DNA of 64,000 nt from Robiginitalea aurantiaca (GCF_030380815.1 NZ_JAUDUY010000007.1:44229-108228), one strand, 5' to 3'; counted from the stretch's first letter, positions 25,601 through 33,196 are shown. Notes: a model not told the origin generated them from the sequence alone. Numbers and translations: made by a program.

Positions 25601-25945
25601 CATTCGCGGGTTCCCCCTGGTTGAAAAGTCCAGTTGGGCGGGTTCCTGTTTCTCAATGACCCCCTCAATGGCCCGAAGGAGTTCTATGCTGATATGCCCG
25701 GGCAGGTATTCTGTAATATTACAGCCATAGGGATCTTGATCTGTTGAGAGAAATGTATCCAGATGCGTTTGGGGAAAGCCGATGATGGAGCCCTTCATAC
25801 CCAGAAGAAACATTGCCTCGGCCCTGTTGCCTTGTAAGGCTTCCAATAGTCCGGTATTCGGTGCTGTTTTCTTCATGATCAGATCAATTTCAGATATGGC
25901 CTGCCTGAGCGCCACCCCTCGATTCAGAAAGCCCAAATGATCCAT
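22640..25945 (-). CDS. LOV/PAS/GAF hybrid sensor histidine kinase
   Basis: A 1101-residue soluble histidine kinase with no transmembrane helix. In order: PAS-like domains (about 30-140, 145-270 and 280-390), a LOV-type PAS (about 400-512), a GAF domain (about 520-685), a coiled coil, another PAS (about 740-855), HisKA with phospho-His885 (SMASHEFRTP) and HATPase (Asn1003; DSGMGIP; GTGLGLHL). The LOV domain has the photoactive-cysteine motif GKNCRFLQG (Cys444), the flavin-contact segment NYRKDGSLFWN and GVQND, so FMN binding and a blue-light adduct are predicted. It is first in an operon with the receiver-Crp regulator and has the regulon palindrome in its promoter. Which of its several sensor domains dominates is not known. 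Confidence 0.9.
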   Translation of the reverse strand: MDHLGFLNRGVALRQAISEIDLIMKKTAPNTGLLEALQGNRAEAMFLLGMKGSIIGFPQTHLDTFLSTDQDPYGCNITEYLPGHISIELLRAIEGVIEKQEPAQLDFSTRGNPRMHFEISLFPLNDQRMVAMIRNLTSSARNEMDLLKEKSVLRNYLDSAGSMFIVLRPDFSIALVNRKACEVLGYPMESVLNQKWLPFISGESEQKRLKILFERTFRVGRALSDYFESPVTSQSGETRLIRWQNALLKNPAGNPTGLICSGVDITEQKRAEDQLRESEARNRAILEAIPDVILLHDNRGTILRVKESIHSPHCFKEDRIKGKLVTDVFPGSQGEEMLKTIQESCQTGLSKVLEFNFNTEQGLLSYEMRFVCMDDQKVLAVARNVTQTKATQQVLNLRNRALEAAGNGIIIADALLPDIPIIYCNEAFINITQYPEAEALGKNCRFLQGPATDPEKVALIREALDKGTSCRVVLRNYRKDGSLFWNELAITPIRDEAGRLTHFIGVQNDISKRVIEVERKDHSRKILEAITQDKPLGKIAGMVTSFLRLHFPDFGLQIALWKAEREELETLSEVGLPKVLTQKLRKVALKEDPVCPCALAVITRKPALLRNLKTNESSSKFLKTIKEAGIKSSWSFPVLSSDKKVLGTCTFYGRKPFGIDTEEKGIISDATQLIGLAIERHLARIHLEESNIKLEKYAKNLEKDVAIRTREVESTLQKLMESNVSLQTQINTTREAEERAQANQELFAAIARNFPKGVIMVFNTKGEYVHLEGEELSRMDLKDWEFTGKTIRKTPALSKGALQDIEEKVNLTLKGKHLSFEINIKENSYTVNSMPLYAKNTPRWALLVFTNVTEQKRYEEDLMRALRIEQELNDLKSRFISMASHEFRTPLSAIHSSAILIGKQNTPGMEDKRLRYLRQIKNNVRNLVVILDDFLSLSSLEEGTMEAQPETFDALNLIRSVLEELESNLKVGQHFEEAFDISTLEVYQDPKLLRQILVNLLSNAIKYAPEKSGILIKIVKKGSDFTIAVQDSGMGIPKEEHDQLFNRFFRARNAINIPGTGLGLHLVKLYTELMGGTIRFKSALNKGSTFTLSLPIKFKPS
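24401..24748 (-). other. LOV photosensor domain within the histidine kinase
   Basis: Residues about 400-515. Cys444 is encoded at 24616-24614, in GKNCRFLQG; RNYRKDGSLFWNELAITPIR supplies the Asn and Arg residues that hold FMN in LOV domains, and FIGVQNDIS the conserved Gln507. All hallmark residues of a photoactive LOV are present. Confidence 0.85.
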
Positions 25946-26008
25946 CAGGGCATTATCCTGGTTGACTGTACGGATAGCGCCATAGGAGGTTCAGATGACC
26001 TCTAACTA

Positions 26009-26051
26009 TAAAGGTAGGACCGTATTGAGAAGATTTATATGACAATGGTCA
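26009..26051 (-). promoter_or_regulatory. Fnr-like palindrome and -7 box for the kinase-regulator operon
   Basis: TGACAATGGTCA (26040-26051), extended to TATGAC..GTCATA, is followed on the minus strand after 23 nt by TACCTTTA (26016-26009), about 64 bases before the kinase ATG. This predicts autoregulation. On the plus side a TATATTTG box (26071-26078) for the patatin gene lies four nt closer than the usual spacing, so both genes may respond. Confidence 0.7.
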
Positions 26052-26095
26052 TACAGGTCACGCTTCTAACTATATTTGAATTCAATTTAAGGCAC

Positions 26096-26866
26096 ATGAA
26101 AATAGCCCTAACCCTGTCAGGAGGCGGATATCGTGGAATTGCACATGTCGGTGTTCTCAAAGCGCTAGAAGAGGCTGGAATTAAGCCCGAAGCGATCTCC
26201 GGGACCAGTGCCGGAGCTGTGGTTGGAGCACTATATGCAAACGGCATGTCCACCGGGGATATGCTCAATTTTTTTAAGAGCATTCAACTGTTCAGTATTG
26301 GAAATTTAGCCTTCGGAAAACCGGGATGGGTAGATCCGGATAGTTTTTATGATCGTTTTCGTAAAATATTTCCAGCTGACGATTTCGCCGCCTTAAAAAT
26401 CCCGCTTCAGGTTACCGCAACGGATATCCTGAATGGGGAATTAAAAATATTCAGTGAAGGCCCGCTGATCAAGGCGCTTTTGGCCTCTGCTGCATTCCCG
26501 GGATTTTTTGCTCCCGTCGAGGTAGGGAAGGGGTACTACGTAGACGGCGGGGTGCTCAATAACTTTCCGGTAGACCTACTACGGGAGGAGGCTGAATTCC
26601 TGATTGGGGTTTATGTCACCCCCTTCGGGCCTACGGAAAAATCCAAAATACGACACTCCATTTCCGTTCTGGATCGCGTCCTGAAAATTAAATCGGCTAC
26701 GGATTCCATTCGAAAGTTTGATATGTGCGATATGCTGGTTTACCCTAAAGAACTGGGTCGTTTCAGCACTTTTCTTGAAAATGATCTGGATACGATATTC
26801 GAGCTCGGATATCAGGAAGCCAAAAAGAGTATTGAAGAGGCTTCAGGCAGTCTTCCTGTATCATAA
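26096..26866 (+). CDS. Patatin-like phospholipase
   Basis: A 256-residue serine acyl hydrolase of the bacterial patatin group (RssA/YlbK-like). It has the oxyanion glycine run SGGGYRGIAHVGVL, the nucleophile in GTSAGAVVG and the catalytic Asp in VDGGVLNNFP. There is no signal peptide, so it is cytosolic. I use ATG 26096, which follows a TATATTTG box by 18 nt; an ATG at 26039 would start inside the regulatory palindrome. It diverges from the kinase operon and shares its control region. Lipid turnover would fit with mlaEFD in the same putative regulon. Confidence 0.85.
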   Translation: MKIALTLSGGGYRGIAHVGVLKALEEAGIKPEAISGTSAGAVVGALYANGMSTGDMLNFFKSIQLFSIGNLAFGKPGWVDPDSFYDRFRKIFPADDFAALKIPLQVTATDILNGELKIFSEGPLIKALLASAAFPGFFAPVEVGKGYYVDGGVLNNFPVDLLREEAEFLIGVYVTPFGPTEKSKIRHSISVLDRVLKIKSATDSIRKFDMCDMLVYPKELGRFSTFLENDLDTIFELGYQEAKKSIEEASGSLPVS

Positions 26867-26939
26867 AATATAAAACATCCCTGCACCGCGCACTTATGGA
26901 CAATTTGCAGCACAGGGATAGGTAAATTGAAAGGCTTTT

Positions 26940-27404
26940 TCAGCCAACTTCAATCACCTTTGCAGCCTTTTTCTGAGGTATTTCCTTCTTGTTCAATCTG
27001 AAATTAAGGATTCCATCATTGTATTTAGCCTCGATGTCTTCTTCCCGGACAGATTCCGGCAGTTGGAGAGACCGAGTAAAGGACGAATAGTTGAATTCCC
27101 GACGGGTGTAATCTTCAGATTTATCTTCTTCAGTTACTTCTTTTTCCGCAGCGATATTCAGGCATCCGTTTTCAATGGTGATCGTAAAGTCTGTTTTTGC
27201 AAATCCGGGTGCAGCGAGTTCGATTTCAAAATGGTCTTTGGTTTCCCTGATATTCAATGCGGGTTCCACGGTTTTTCCATTCCAGAAATCGGCGTTCATC
27301 AGGCCGGATTTCCACATACGCTCGTCAAAAAAATTATCGAGGTTGAAAAAGTCCTCAGATAAAAGTTTTCCAGGGTGTCTCTTTTTAAATTTCATCAGTT
27401 CCAT
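26940..27404 (-). CDS. Hsp20/alpha-crystallin small heat-shock protein
   Basis: A 154-residue ATP-independent chaperone. The alpha-crystallin domain runs from about residue 48 (PALNIRETKDHFEIELAAPGF) to 145, with the family motif YNDGILNFRLNKKE near the end; the C-terminal tail PQKKAAKVIEVG carries an IxV-like oligomer contact. Its promoter holds the regulon palindrome. It marks the right edge of the stress region. Confidence 0.93.
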   Translation of the reverse strand: MELMKFKKRHPGKLLSEDFFNLDNFFDERMWKSGLMNADFWNGKTVEPALNIRETKDHFEIELAAPGFAKTDFTITIENGCLNIAAEKEVTEEDKSEDYTRREFNYSSFTRSLQLPESVREEDIEAKYNDGILNFRLNKKEIPQKKAAKVIEVG

Positions 27405-27449
27405 AACTTCTAATTTTAAGGTTAAACTTCTAATTGTGGTATATCAAAC

Positions 27450-27492
27450 CCAAATTAGGAAGGAGGTTTGTTTTTTGAAATGATCCAGATCA
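27450..27492 (-). promoter_or_regulatory. Fnr-like palindrome and -7 box for hsp20
   Basis: TGATCCAGATCA (27481-27492), read on the minus strand, is followed after 23 nt by TAATTTGG (27457-27450), about 46 bases before the hsp20 ATG. Confidence 0.65.
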
Positions 27493-27588
27493 GCAGGCCG
27501 ACTTTTGGGAAAACAAAATTGTTCCAAAGATTTCTCTCTCACCGTTTTTCCACTCCCGTATTTTTTACGAAATTGCGCCATCTTAGAA

Positions 27589-27663
27589 GGGATATTAGCT
27601 CAGTTGGTTTAGAGCGCTGCCTTGACAGGGCAGAGGTCACCGGTTCGAATCCAGTATATCCCA
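27589..27663 (+). tRNA. tRNA-Val (GAC)
   Basis: A 75-nt cloverleaf: acceptor stem GGGATAT/ATATCCC, D arm GCTC...GAGC, anticodon arm CTGCC-TTGACAG-GGCAG giving anticodon GAC, variable loop AGGTC and T loop TTCGAAT. The T stem ACCGG/CCAGT has one C-A mismatch. CCA is not encoded (ACATC follows). A terminator follows. Confidence 0.92.
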
Positions 27664-27673
27664 CATCACTCAG

Positions 27674-27704
27674 AAAACCCACGTCCACAGGACGAGGGTT
27701 TTTC
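27674..27704 (+). terminator. Terminator after tRNA-Val
   Basis: AAAACCCACGTCC and GGACGAGGGTTTT form a long stem with one mismatch around an ACA loop and end in five T residues. Confidence 0.8.
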
Positions 27705-27927
27705 CATTTCGGACCGCTGCGAGTTTACTCGTTAGCGAGGACGAATTGGAAAAAAACAACAGGCCCGTAAGGGGCTGCGGGTTTTAGTTTTCTATTTGCA
27801 GGTATGGGATGTATCTGGATCACAGCGTTAGCTGTAATACATCGGGCACTCGGCCCTATTAGCAGAGTTGGAATATCCGGATGGTAGCGGCTTTGGTTGC
27901 CAAAACTTAGAAATGCGAAACGATATT
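27705..27927. other. Noncoding spacer between tRNA-Val and murF
   Basis: No frame with coding character. It contains a few short inverted segments, such as CTCGTTAGCGAG at 27729-27740 and an imperfect GGCCCG...CGGG hairpin near 27762-27784 followed by TTTT, which may be a second terminator. Otherwise I see nothing. Confidence 0.5.
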
Positions 27928-29205
27928 TTACAAGTGATCCTGCAATCGCTCCAGCGCCATACCCCTCGAGGCTTTTATCAATACCGTTGCCGGACCTGAA
28001 ATTGGATGCGATTTAAGATAATCAGCCAATTCTTCAAAAGACTCGAATTGATGGGCATCGGTGGTAGTTCTGGAAAAGGCCTTCCCGACCAGTATGAGGG
28101 ATTCCAGATCCAAAGAGGAAGCCAAATCTGCTATTGACTGATGCTCAATTGCCGCGTCTTCACCCAATTCAAACATATCTCCCAAAATGGCAATCTTTTT
28201 TGTTTGCTCAAGACCGGACAGATGTTTCAGAGCCGCAGCCATGCTGCTGGGGTTGGCGTTGTAGGCGTCCAGCAAAACCTGGAGTTTTCCCACCTCCAGG
28301 AGTTGGGAACGATTATTTTCGGGCACATAAGATTCAATACCCATGCGTATCTCCGGGAACGGGACGTTAAAATAGTTGCCGATAAGTACGGCAATCGCAC
28401 AATTGCTGAAATTATAGGCCCCGCTAAGCGATGTTTCAATCAAGTTGCCATCGACCTTGAGTTTTACATAAGGGTCTGCCCCGAGATCTTTAATGATGGT
28501 ATGGGCCGGGTCCGTCGTGCTGAAACCTATTGTTTTGTCATATCCCTGAAGCTTCTCCCGCTGAATGGGATCATCTGCATTGAAAAAGATCGTTTTCCCT
28601 GTAGCCCGGAGGTAATCGTACATTTCGCTCTTCCCTTTGATGACGCCCTCTATCCCTCCGAATCCTTCCAGGTGAGCTTTCCCATAGTTTGTAATATATC
28701 CGAAGTCGGGTTCTGCCAGCTCGCATAAAAAAGCAATTTCCCGCTGGTGGTTGGCCCCCATTTCCACAATCATCATCTCGGTTTGCTTTTGCAGTCCCAA
28801 AAGGGTAAGCGCAACCCCGATATGGTTGTTGAGGTTTCCTTGGGTTGCCTGGGTGCGATAAGAGCGTTCCAAAACACTCAGAATAAGTTCTTTTGTAGTG
28901 GTTTTGCCATTGCTCCCCGTAAGTGCAATTACGGTAGCCTGGCACTGTCGCCGGTGATGCCTGGCCAATTTCTGTAAGCAGCTGAGGGCATCAGGTACCA
29001 AAAGGGTTTTGGGCCCGCTGACGTATTCCGCTTCGTCTACTATAGCAAATGCAGCCCCTTTTTCCAGGGCTTCATCCGCATAGGTATTTCCGTTGAAGTT
29101 AGGCCCTTTCAGGGCAAAAAATAAACTATCCGGGACGATATTCCTACTGTCGGTACTGATCCTCGGATGGTTGCAAAAACGCGTGTAAATTTCTTCCAGG
29201 CTCAT
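27928..29205 (-). CDS. murF: UDP-N-acetylmuramoyl-tripeptide--D-alanyl-D-alanine ligase
   Basis: Adds D-Ala-D-Ala to the UDP-MurNAc tripeptide, the last cytoplasmic step of peptidoglycan precursor synthesis. The 425-residue protein has DSRNIVPDSLFFALKGPNFNG (the MurF N-terminal uridine domain), the Mur ligase ATP loop GSNGKTTTKE, NLNNHIGV and YNANPSSM. The murF-gldJ neighbourhood is typical of Flavobacteriaceae. A terminator separates the two, so murF is probably transcribed on its own. Confidence 0.94.
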   Translation of the reverse strand: MSLEEIYTRFCNHPRISTDSRNIVPDSLFFALKGPNFNGNTYADEALEKGAAFAIVDEAEYVSGPKTLLVPDALSCLQKLARHHRRQCQATVIALTGSNGKTTTKELILSVLERSYRTQATQGNLNNHIGVALTLLGLQKQTEMMIVEMGANHQREIAFLCELAEPDFGYITNYGKAHLEGFGGIEGVIKGKSEMYDYLRATGKTIFFNADDPIQREKLQGYDKTIGFSTTDPAHTIIKDLGADPYVKLKVDGNLIETSLSGAYNFSNCAIAVLIGNYFNVPFPEIRMGIESYVPENNRSQLLEVGKLQVLLDAYNANPSSMAAALKHLSGLEQTKKIAILGDMFELGEDAAIEHQSIADLASSLDLESLILVGKAFSRTTTDAHQFESFEELADYLKSHPISGPATVLIKASRGMALERLQDHL

Positions 29206-29215
29206 GCCGTAAATA

Positions 29216-29252
29216 TAAAAAGCCCTGACCGAAAAGTCAGGGCTTTTTTTTA
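29216..29252 (-). terminator. Bidirectional-looking terminator between gldJ and murF
   Basis: AAAAGCCCTGAC and GTCAGGGCTTTT form a 12-bp stem around a CGAAAA loop. T runs lie on both sides when read from either strand; it stops transcription leaving gldJ on the minus strand. Confidence 0.88.
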
Positions 29253-29268
29253 GCTTCCAGGGAGAATC

Positions 29269-30942
29269 TTAACCTTTAACTTTCTTCCCTCGGATCGTCT
29301 TGTTTTTTCCTTTGGATTTGCTTCCCACTCTGGACATCGCACATCGGAAGCCGATATAGTCGGTGGCCATATATTGTGGCATGTATCTCCTTTGAGCAGG
29401 ATCTAACCAGTACGCGCGATCTCTCCATGATCCTCCTTTGTACACCCGCACTTCATCATTGATAAGTGATGTTCTGTAGTTACTCTTGTCGTATTCCCGG
29501 ACAAGTTTTCCTTCCTCATCACGCTCAACCTTATGTATGGGTGAATTGTACATTTGTTTGTCGGACTCTTCGCCTTCTTCATCACTGAAGCGATCAAAGA
29601 ATCTGGAAGATCCCGGATCTCCGTCCCGGTATCCGCGGTTATCACTTTTTGAGAAGTTTGTTCTCAGATAGGTGTCTTCTTCATCAACTGCGACCATTTT
29701 AACTTCTCCCGGAAGGTTGACAGCCACGATTTTTCCGTTGGGAAGCGTATCGTATACGATTTCACCTTCCGGCAGGACCATTACTTTACCATCTTCTCCA
29801 ATGGCTTTTTTCATAAAGATGTTACCCCTGTAGTAGTTGAAGTCACTGATTTCATCATCTACTATTGGACGATACACATCAGCTACCCATTCAGCAACGT
29901 TTCCGGCCATGTCGTACAATCCAAGATCGTTGGGCTTATAGGACATTACAGGAGCAGTAATATCAGCTCCGTCATCGGACCATCCGGCAATTCCGCCGTA
30001 ATCCCCTTTACCTTGCTTGAAGTTGGCAAGCTGATCACCTCTACCGACCCTCTGGCCGTTACGGGTATAGTCGCCTTCCCATGGATATTTCTTTCTTCCG
30101 CGGTAATTGTTGTATTCACGGGTCCCCACAAGGGCAGCCGCTGCATACTCCCATTCTGTTTCTGTAGGGAGACGATAGGCCGGCATCAGGATACCGCTAC
30201 TTCTTTTTGCAAACGAAGGCACCGAATCCTTAACGTTCTTACCCATCAGGGTATCTATCTGTCCACCATAAACGGACTTGGGGGCGTTCAGATAAGTTTC
30301 CGTACTGAAATTTCCTTCAATTTCACCGTTCATCGCCCGGTATTTAACATCTTCCGCCAAATAGCCTTCGCGTTCCAGCATGGCTTCATTTACCCTGTCC
30401 GTACGCCATTCGGCAAATTGGGTAGCCTGGATCCAATTCACACCAACGACCGGATACTCTGCATAAGCGGGATGCCGCAGGTAGTTATTGGTCATGGTTT
30501 CATTATATCCCAGCCTGTTTCTCCATACCAGGGTATCCGGAAGTGCACCGACATAGATATTGGTATACTTGGGATCTTCTGGTGGATAAACACTCTTGAG
30601 ATAATCCAGGTACTCCAGATACATCACATTGGTCACCTCGGTCTCATCCATATAGAAGGACTGAACGTGCTGCGTTGTAGGGGTGTTGTTCCAGTCGTGC
30701 ATAACATCGTCCTGAACTTTCCCCTTTGTGAAGGTACCTCCCTCAATGAAGACGAGTCCAGGGGCAGTTTCCTGCTCTTTGAAATCAGAATTATACTGAA
30801 ATCCCCCTTCCTTATCGTTGATTTTCCATCCGGTGGCTCTAGAAATATCTTTGGACCCTGAAGACTTCTTGCAACTTTGCATGCTCAGGGATCCGACGAC
30901 AATGGCTGCCAAAAGGAATGTGCTGGTACGTGTTTGTTTCAT
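29269..30942 (-). CDS. gldJ: Gliding motility and type IX secretion lipoprotein GldJ
   Basis: A 557-residue lipoprotein with signal and lipobox MKQTRTSTFLLAAIVVGSLS then MQSC. The body is a formylglycine-generating-enzyme-like (FGE-sulfatase) fold: FIEGGTFTKG, YRLPTETEWEYAA, DMAGNVAEWVADVY and KGGSWRDRAYWLDPAQRR ... IGFRCAM. GldJ stabilises other Gld proteins and is needed for gliding and type IX secretion in Flavobacterium. The enzyme-type cysteines of true FGE are not expected here. It diverges from porV; unlike in F. johnsoniae, no porU lies between them. Confidence 0.93.
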   Translation of the reverse strand: MKQTRTSTFLLAAIVVGSLSMQSCKKSSGSKDISRATGWKINDKEGGFQYNSDFKEQETAPGLVFIEGGTFTKGKVQDDVMHDWNNTPTTQHVQSFYMDETEVTNVMYLEYLDYLKSVYPPEDPKYTNIYVGALPDTLVWRNRLGYNETMTNNYLRHPAYAEYPVVGVNWIQATQFAEWRTDRVNEAMLEREGYLAEDVKYRAMNGEIEGNFSTETYLNAPKSVYGGQIDTLMGKNVKDSVPSFAKRSSGILMPAYRLPTETEWEYAAAALVGTREYNNYRGRKKYPWEGDYTRNGQRVGRGDQLANFKQGKGDYGGIAGWSDDGADITAPVMSYKPNDLGLYDMAGNVAEWVADVYRPIVDDEISDFNYYRGNIFMKKAIGEDGKVMVLPEGEIVYDTLPNGKIVAVNLPGEVKMVAVDEEDTYLRTNFSKSDNRGYRDGDPGSSRFFDRFSDEEGEESDKQMYNSPIHKVERDEEGKLVREYDKSNYRTSLINDEVRVYKGGSWRDRAYWLDPAQRRYMPQYMATDYIGFRCAMSRVGSKSKGKNKTIRGKKVKG

Positions 30943-31393
30943 CTGTATTTCGAACTTAGGTTTCGGATCGGGCCTTTAGTGGCCTTAGGTCTAATTTTAA
31001 ATGCTATTCGGCTAATTAAACGGGTAAAAGTTCAATATATTTTACATCTTTATCAAAATCTGTAATTGGCCTAAAACATTCAGTTTCCTGTCTTGTTTGC
31101 TTTGATAACGAGTAATTCGCAAATCTAGTATAAGGCCCCGGAGGTTTTTAAACCCGGTTGACGAGCCTGTAGAACAGATCATTGAATGTCGGTCATTTCC
31201 ATGCCCCTATATATTAATAGGTATAAATTCGATTTCAAACTTCGTAAAAACCCCGAAGGTTTAGGTATGTTTGACATAAGAATATTAAAAAATTGCCGTT
31301 ACCATAGAATACGCCGGCTTTTCACGTAGGTATAGACAGCTGGTTTACGCCCTTTTCAACAAGGGTTTCTTAGTTAAGAAGCACATTGTTATA
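30943..31393. other. Divergent gldJ-porV intergenic region
   Basis: 451 bp without coding frames. AT-rich in the middle (about 31200-31300). A weak hairpin, CCCGGAGG...CCCGG, lies around 31137-31157. It must hold promoters for gldJ and porV, but I do not see an unambiguous box pair for either, and no regulon palindrome. Confidence 0.5.
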
Positions 31394-32536
31394 ATGAAAA
31401 AAATTTTGCTAGTAATTCTGATTGCCGCTTCATTAGAAGGGTTCGGTCAGCAAGAAAGAGTCATAACAACTGCAGTGCCATTCCTGAGAATTGCCGCAGA
31501 TGCCAGATCCTCGGCTATTGGTGATATCGGAGTATCCTCATCGATTGATGGCTTTTCGCAACAATGGAATCCCGCTAAATTTGCCTTTGCAGAACGAAAA
31601 ATGGGTATTGGAATTAGTTACACCCCCTACCTGGAGAGTCTGATTACGGATATCGCGCTGCTGAACGGAAGTTATTTTAATAAGATTAACGATCAAAGTG
31701 CTTTTGGGGTATCCATACGGTATTTCACTTTAGGTGAGATCGAATTGCGTAATTCCTTTGAGGAAATCGGTACCCTTGTCAAGCCTAACGAGTTGTCTAT
31801 CGACGGATCGTATTCATTGAAATTAAGCGAGCAGTTTTCCATGGCGGTCGCAGGACGTTTTATAAGTTCTAACCTGGAAATCCCCCAATTGGGTAATGCC
31901 GTTCAGTCGGGAAAGACATTCGCGGTGGATATTGCCGGGTATTACTACGGACGAGAGCGGGCATACGATAATTTTGACGGAAGATGGGTTTGGGGATTCA
32001 ATATCTCTAACCTCGGACCGAAAATCCAGTACGATGCAGGGGGTCAGGAAAACTTCATTCCTACGAACCTCGGCCTTGGCGGTGGGTTCGATTTTATTTT
32101 CGATATGGATAACGCTTTGTCCCTCAGGGGAGAGTTCAACAAACTGCTGGTGCCGACCCCCCAGGATTTCAACGGGAATGGTTTTCTGGATCAGGAGGAT
32201 AATGCCATATACCAGGAGATCGGATGGTTCGAAGGAGTATTCAAATCCTTTACGGACGCCCCTGATGGCCTGAGCGAAGAATTAAAGGAGATTACCTGGG
32301 CACTCGGAGCAGAATACGTCTTTCGGGAGGCGTTTATGCTCCGAGCCGGGTATTTCAACGAGAGTGAAGAGAAGGGTTTTCGCAAGTTCTTCAGTATGGG
32401 TGCTGGGTTCCGGTATAACAATGCACAAATTGACCTTTCCTATCTGTTTTCAACGGCACAGGTAAGGAATCCTCTGGAGAACACTCTGAGATTTTCCCTG
32501 ACCTTTTACCTGGGACAGGAGTACTACAACGACTAA
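31394..32536 (+). CDS. porV: Type IX secretion outer membrane protein PorV (LptO)
   Basis: A 380-residue outer-membrane beta barrel of the FadL-like family. Signal peptide MKKILLVILIAASLEGFGQQ; conserved PorV start VITTAVPFLRIAADARSSAIGDIGVSS; many alternating amphipathic strands; final strand NTLRFSLTFYLGQEYY. PorV shuttles type IX cargo from the translocon to the attachment complex. The S8 protease at the window start is likely cargo. It is followed by a terminator and then cdd, as in related genomes. Confidence 0.92.
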   Translation: MKKILLVILIAASLEGFGQQERVITTAVPFLRIAADARSSAIGDIGVSSSIDGFSQQWNPAKFAFAERKMGIGISYTPYLESLITDIALLNGSYFNKINDQSAFGVSIRYFTLGEIELRNSFEEIGTLVKPNELSIDGSYSLKLSEQFSMAVAGRFISSNLEIPQLGNAVQSGKTFAVDIAGYYYGRERAYDNFDGRWVWGFNISNLGPKIQYDAGGQENFIPTNLGLGGGFDFIFDMDNALSLRGEFNKLLVPTPQDFNGNGFLDQEDNAIYQEIGWFEGVFKSFTDAPDGLSEELKEITWALGAEYVFREAFMLRAGYFNESEEKGFRKFFSMGAGFRYNNAQIDLSYLFSTAQVRNPLENTLRFSLTFYLGQEYYND

Positions 32537-32558
32537 ACAACTCTATCGTTACCTATAG

Positions 32559-32587
32559 ACCCGCGGGGAAACCCAGCGGGTTTTTTT
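32559..32587 (+). terminator. Terminator after porV
   Basis: ACCCGC/GCGGGT stem, extended by internal GGG/CCC pairing around AAA, followed by seven T residues. Confidence 0.88.
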
Positions 32588-32633
32588 ATGCCCTTAGCGC
32601 TTCTTTTATTTATCGTGGGCAGTATCTTTAACT

Positions 32634-33122
32634 ATGGAAAAACGACATTTTGGTTTTGAGGTTTGTGTATATAAGGACGAAATGGAGCTGTCCGCCGGGG
32701 ATCGCGCTTTGTTGGCACGCGCCAGGGACGCAGCTTCGGGAGCCTATGCGCCCTACTCCGGATTCAGAGTTGGGGCTGCGCTTAGCCTTAAGTCGGGTGA
32801 AGTGATCATCGGGAATAACCAGGAAAATGCCTCATACCCCTCCGGTCTATGCGCCGAGCGCGTGGCCGTTTTTCAAAAAGGTGCGCGTTTTCCGGATGGT
32901 GTAATCGGGGTTTTGGCGGTGGTGGCAATGTCCCCGGGTCAGGGCTTGAAAGTGCCTGCCGCCCCTTGTGGAAACTGCAGGCAATCCCTCCTGGAATACG
33001 AGGTTCGTCAGGAAAAACCCATCCGTATTCTGCTCCAGGCAGATCATGGGCTGATTTACGAATGTCCCTCCGTAGCGGCCCTGCTTCCCCTGGGGTTCGA
33101 TAAGACCTATCTCGACGCTTGA
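32634..33122 (+). CDS. cdd: Cytidine deaminase
   Basis: Deaminates cytidine and deoxycytidine to uridine forms for pyrimidine salvage. The 162-residue protein has the zinc motifs CAERVAVF (Cys and the proton-shuttle Glu) and PCGNCRQ (two Cys). A TATCTTTA -7 box at 32623-32630 ends only four bases before the ATG; because the FEVCVYKDEMELS segment matches the family N-terminus, I keep this start, implying a leaderless message. Confidence 0.93.
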   Translation: MEKRHFGFEVCVYKDEMELSAGDRALLARARDAASGAYAPYSGFRVGAALSLKSGEVIIGNNQENASYPSGLCAERVAVFQKGARFPDGVIGVLAVVAMSPGQGLKVPAAPCGNCRQSLLEYEVRQEKPIRILLQADHGLIYECPSVAALLPLGFDKTYLDA

Positions 33123-33188
33123 ATTCTCCTCGATTTCAGGAGGCCCAGTCTTTGGGTTCCATTTTTTTTTCCGAATTGATTTAATGTG

Positions 33189-33196
33189 TATTTTTG
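33189..33196 (+). promoter_or_regulatory. pdhA -7 box
   Basis: TATTTTTG in the context TTTAATGTGTATTTTTG, nearly the same 17 bases as the box upstream of pafA (42883-42899). Start codon 72 bases downstream. Confidence 0.5.

Noticed and set aside
27468..27770. 100-codon frame across the tRNA
   Set aside because: It contains the whole tRNA-Val gene and a terminator, so it is not coding.
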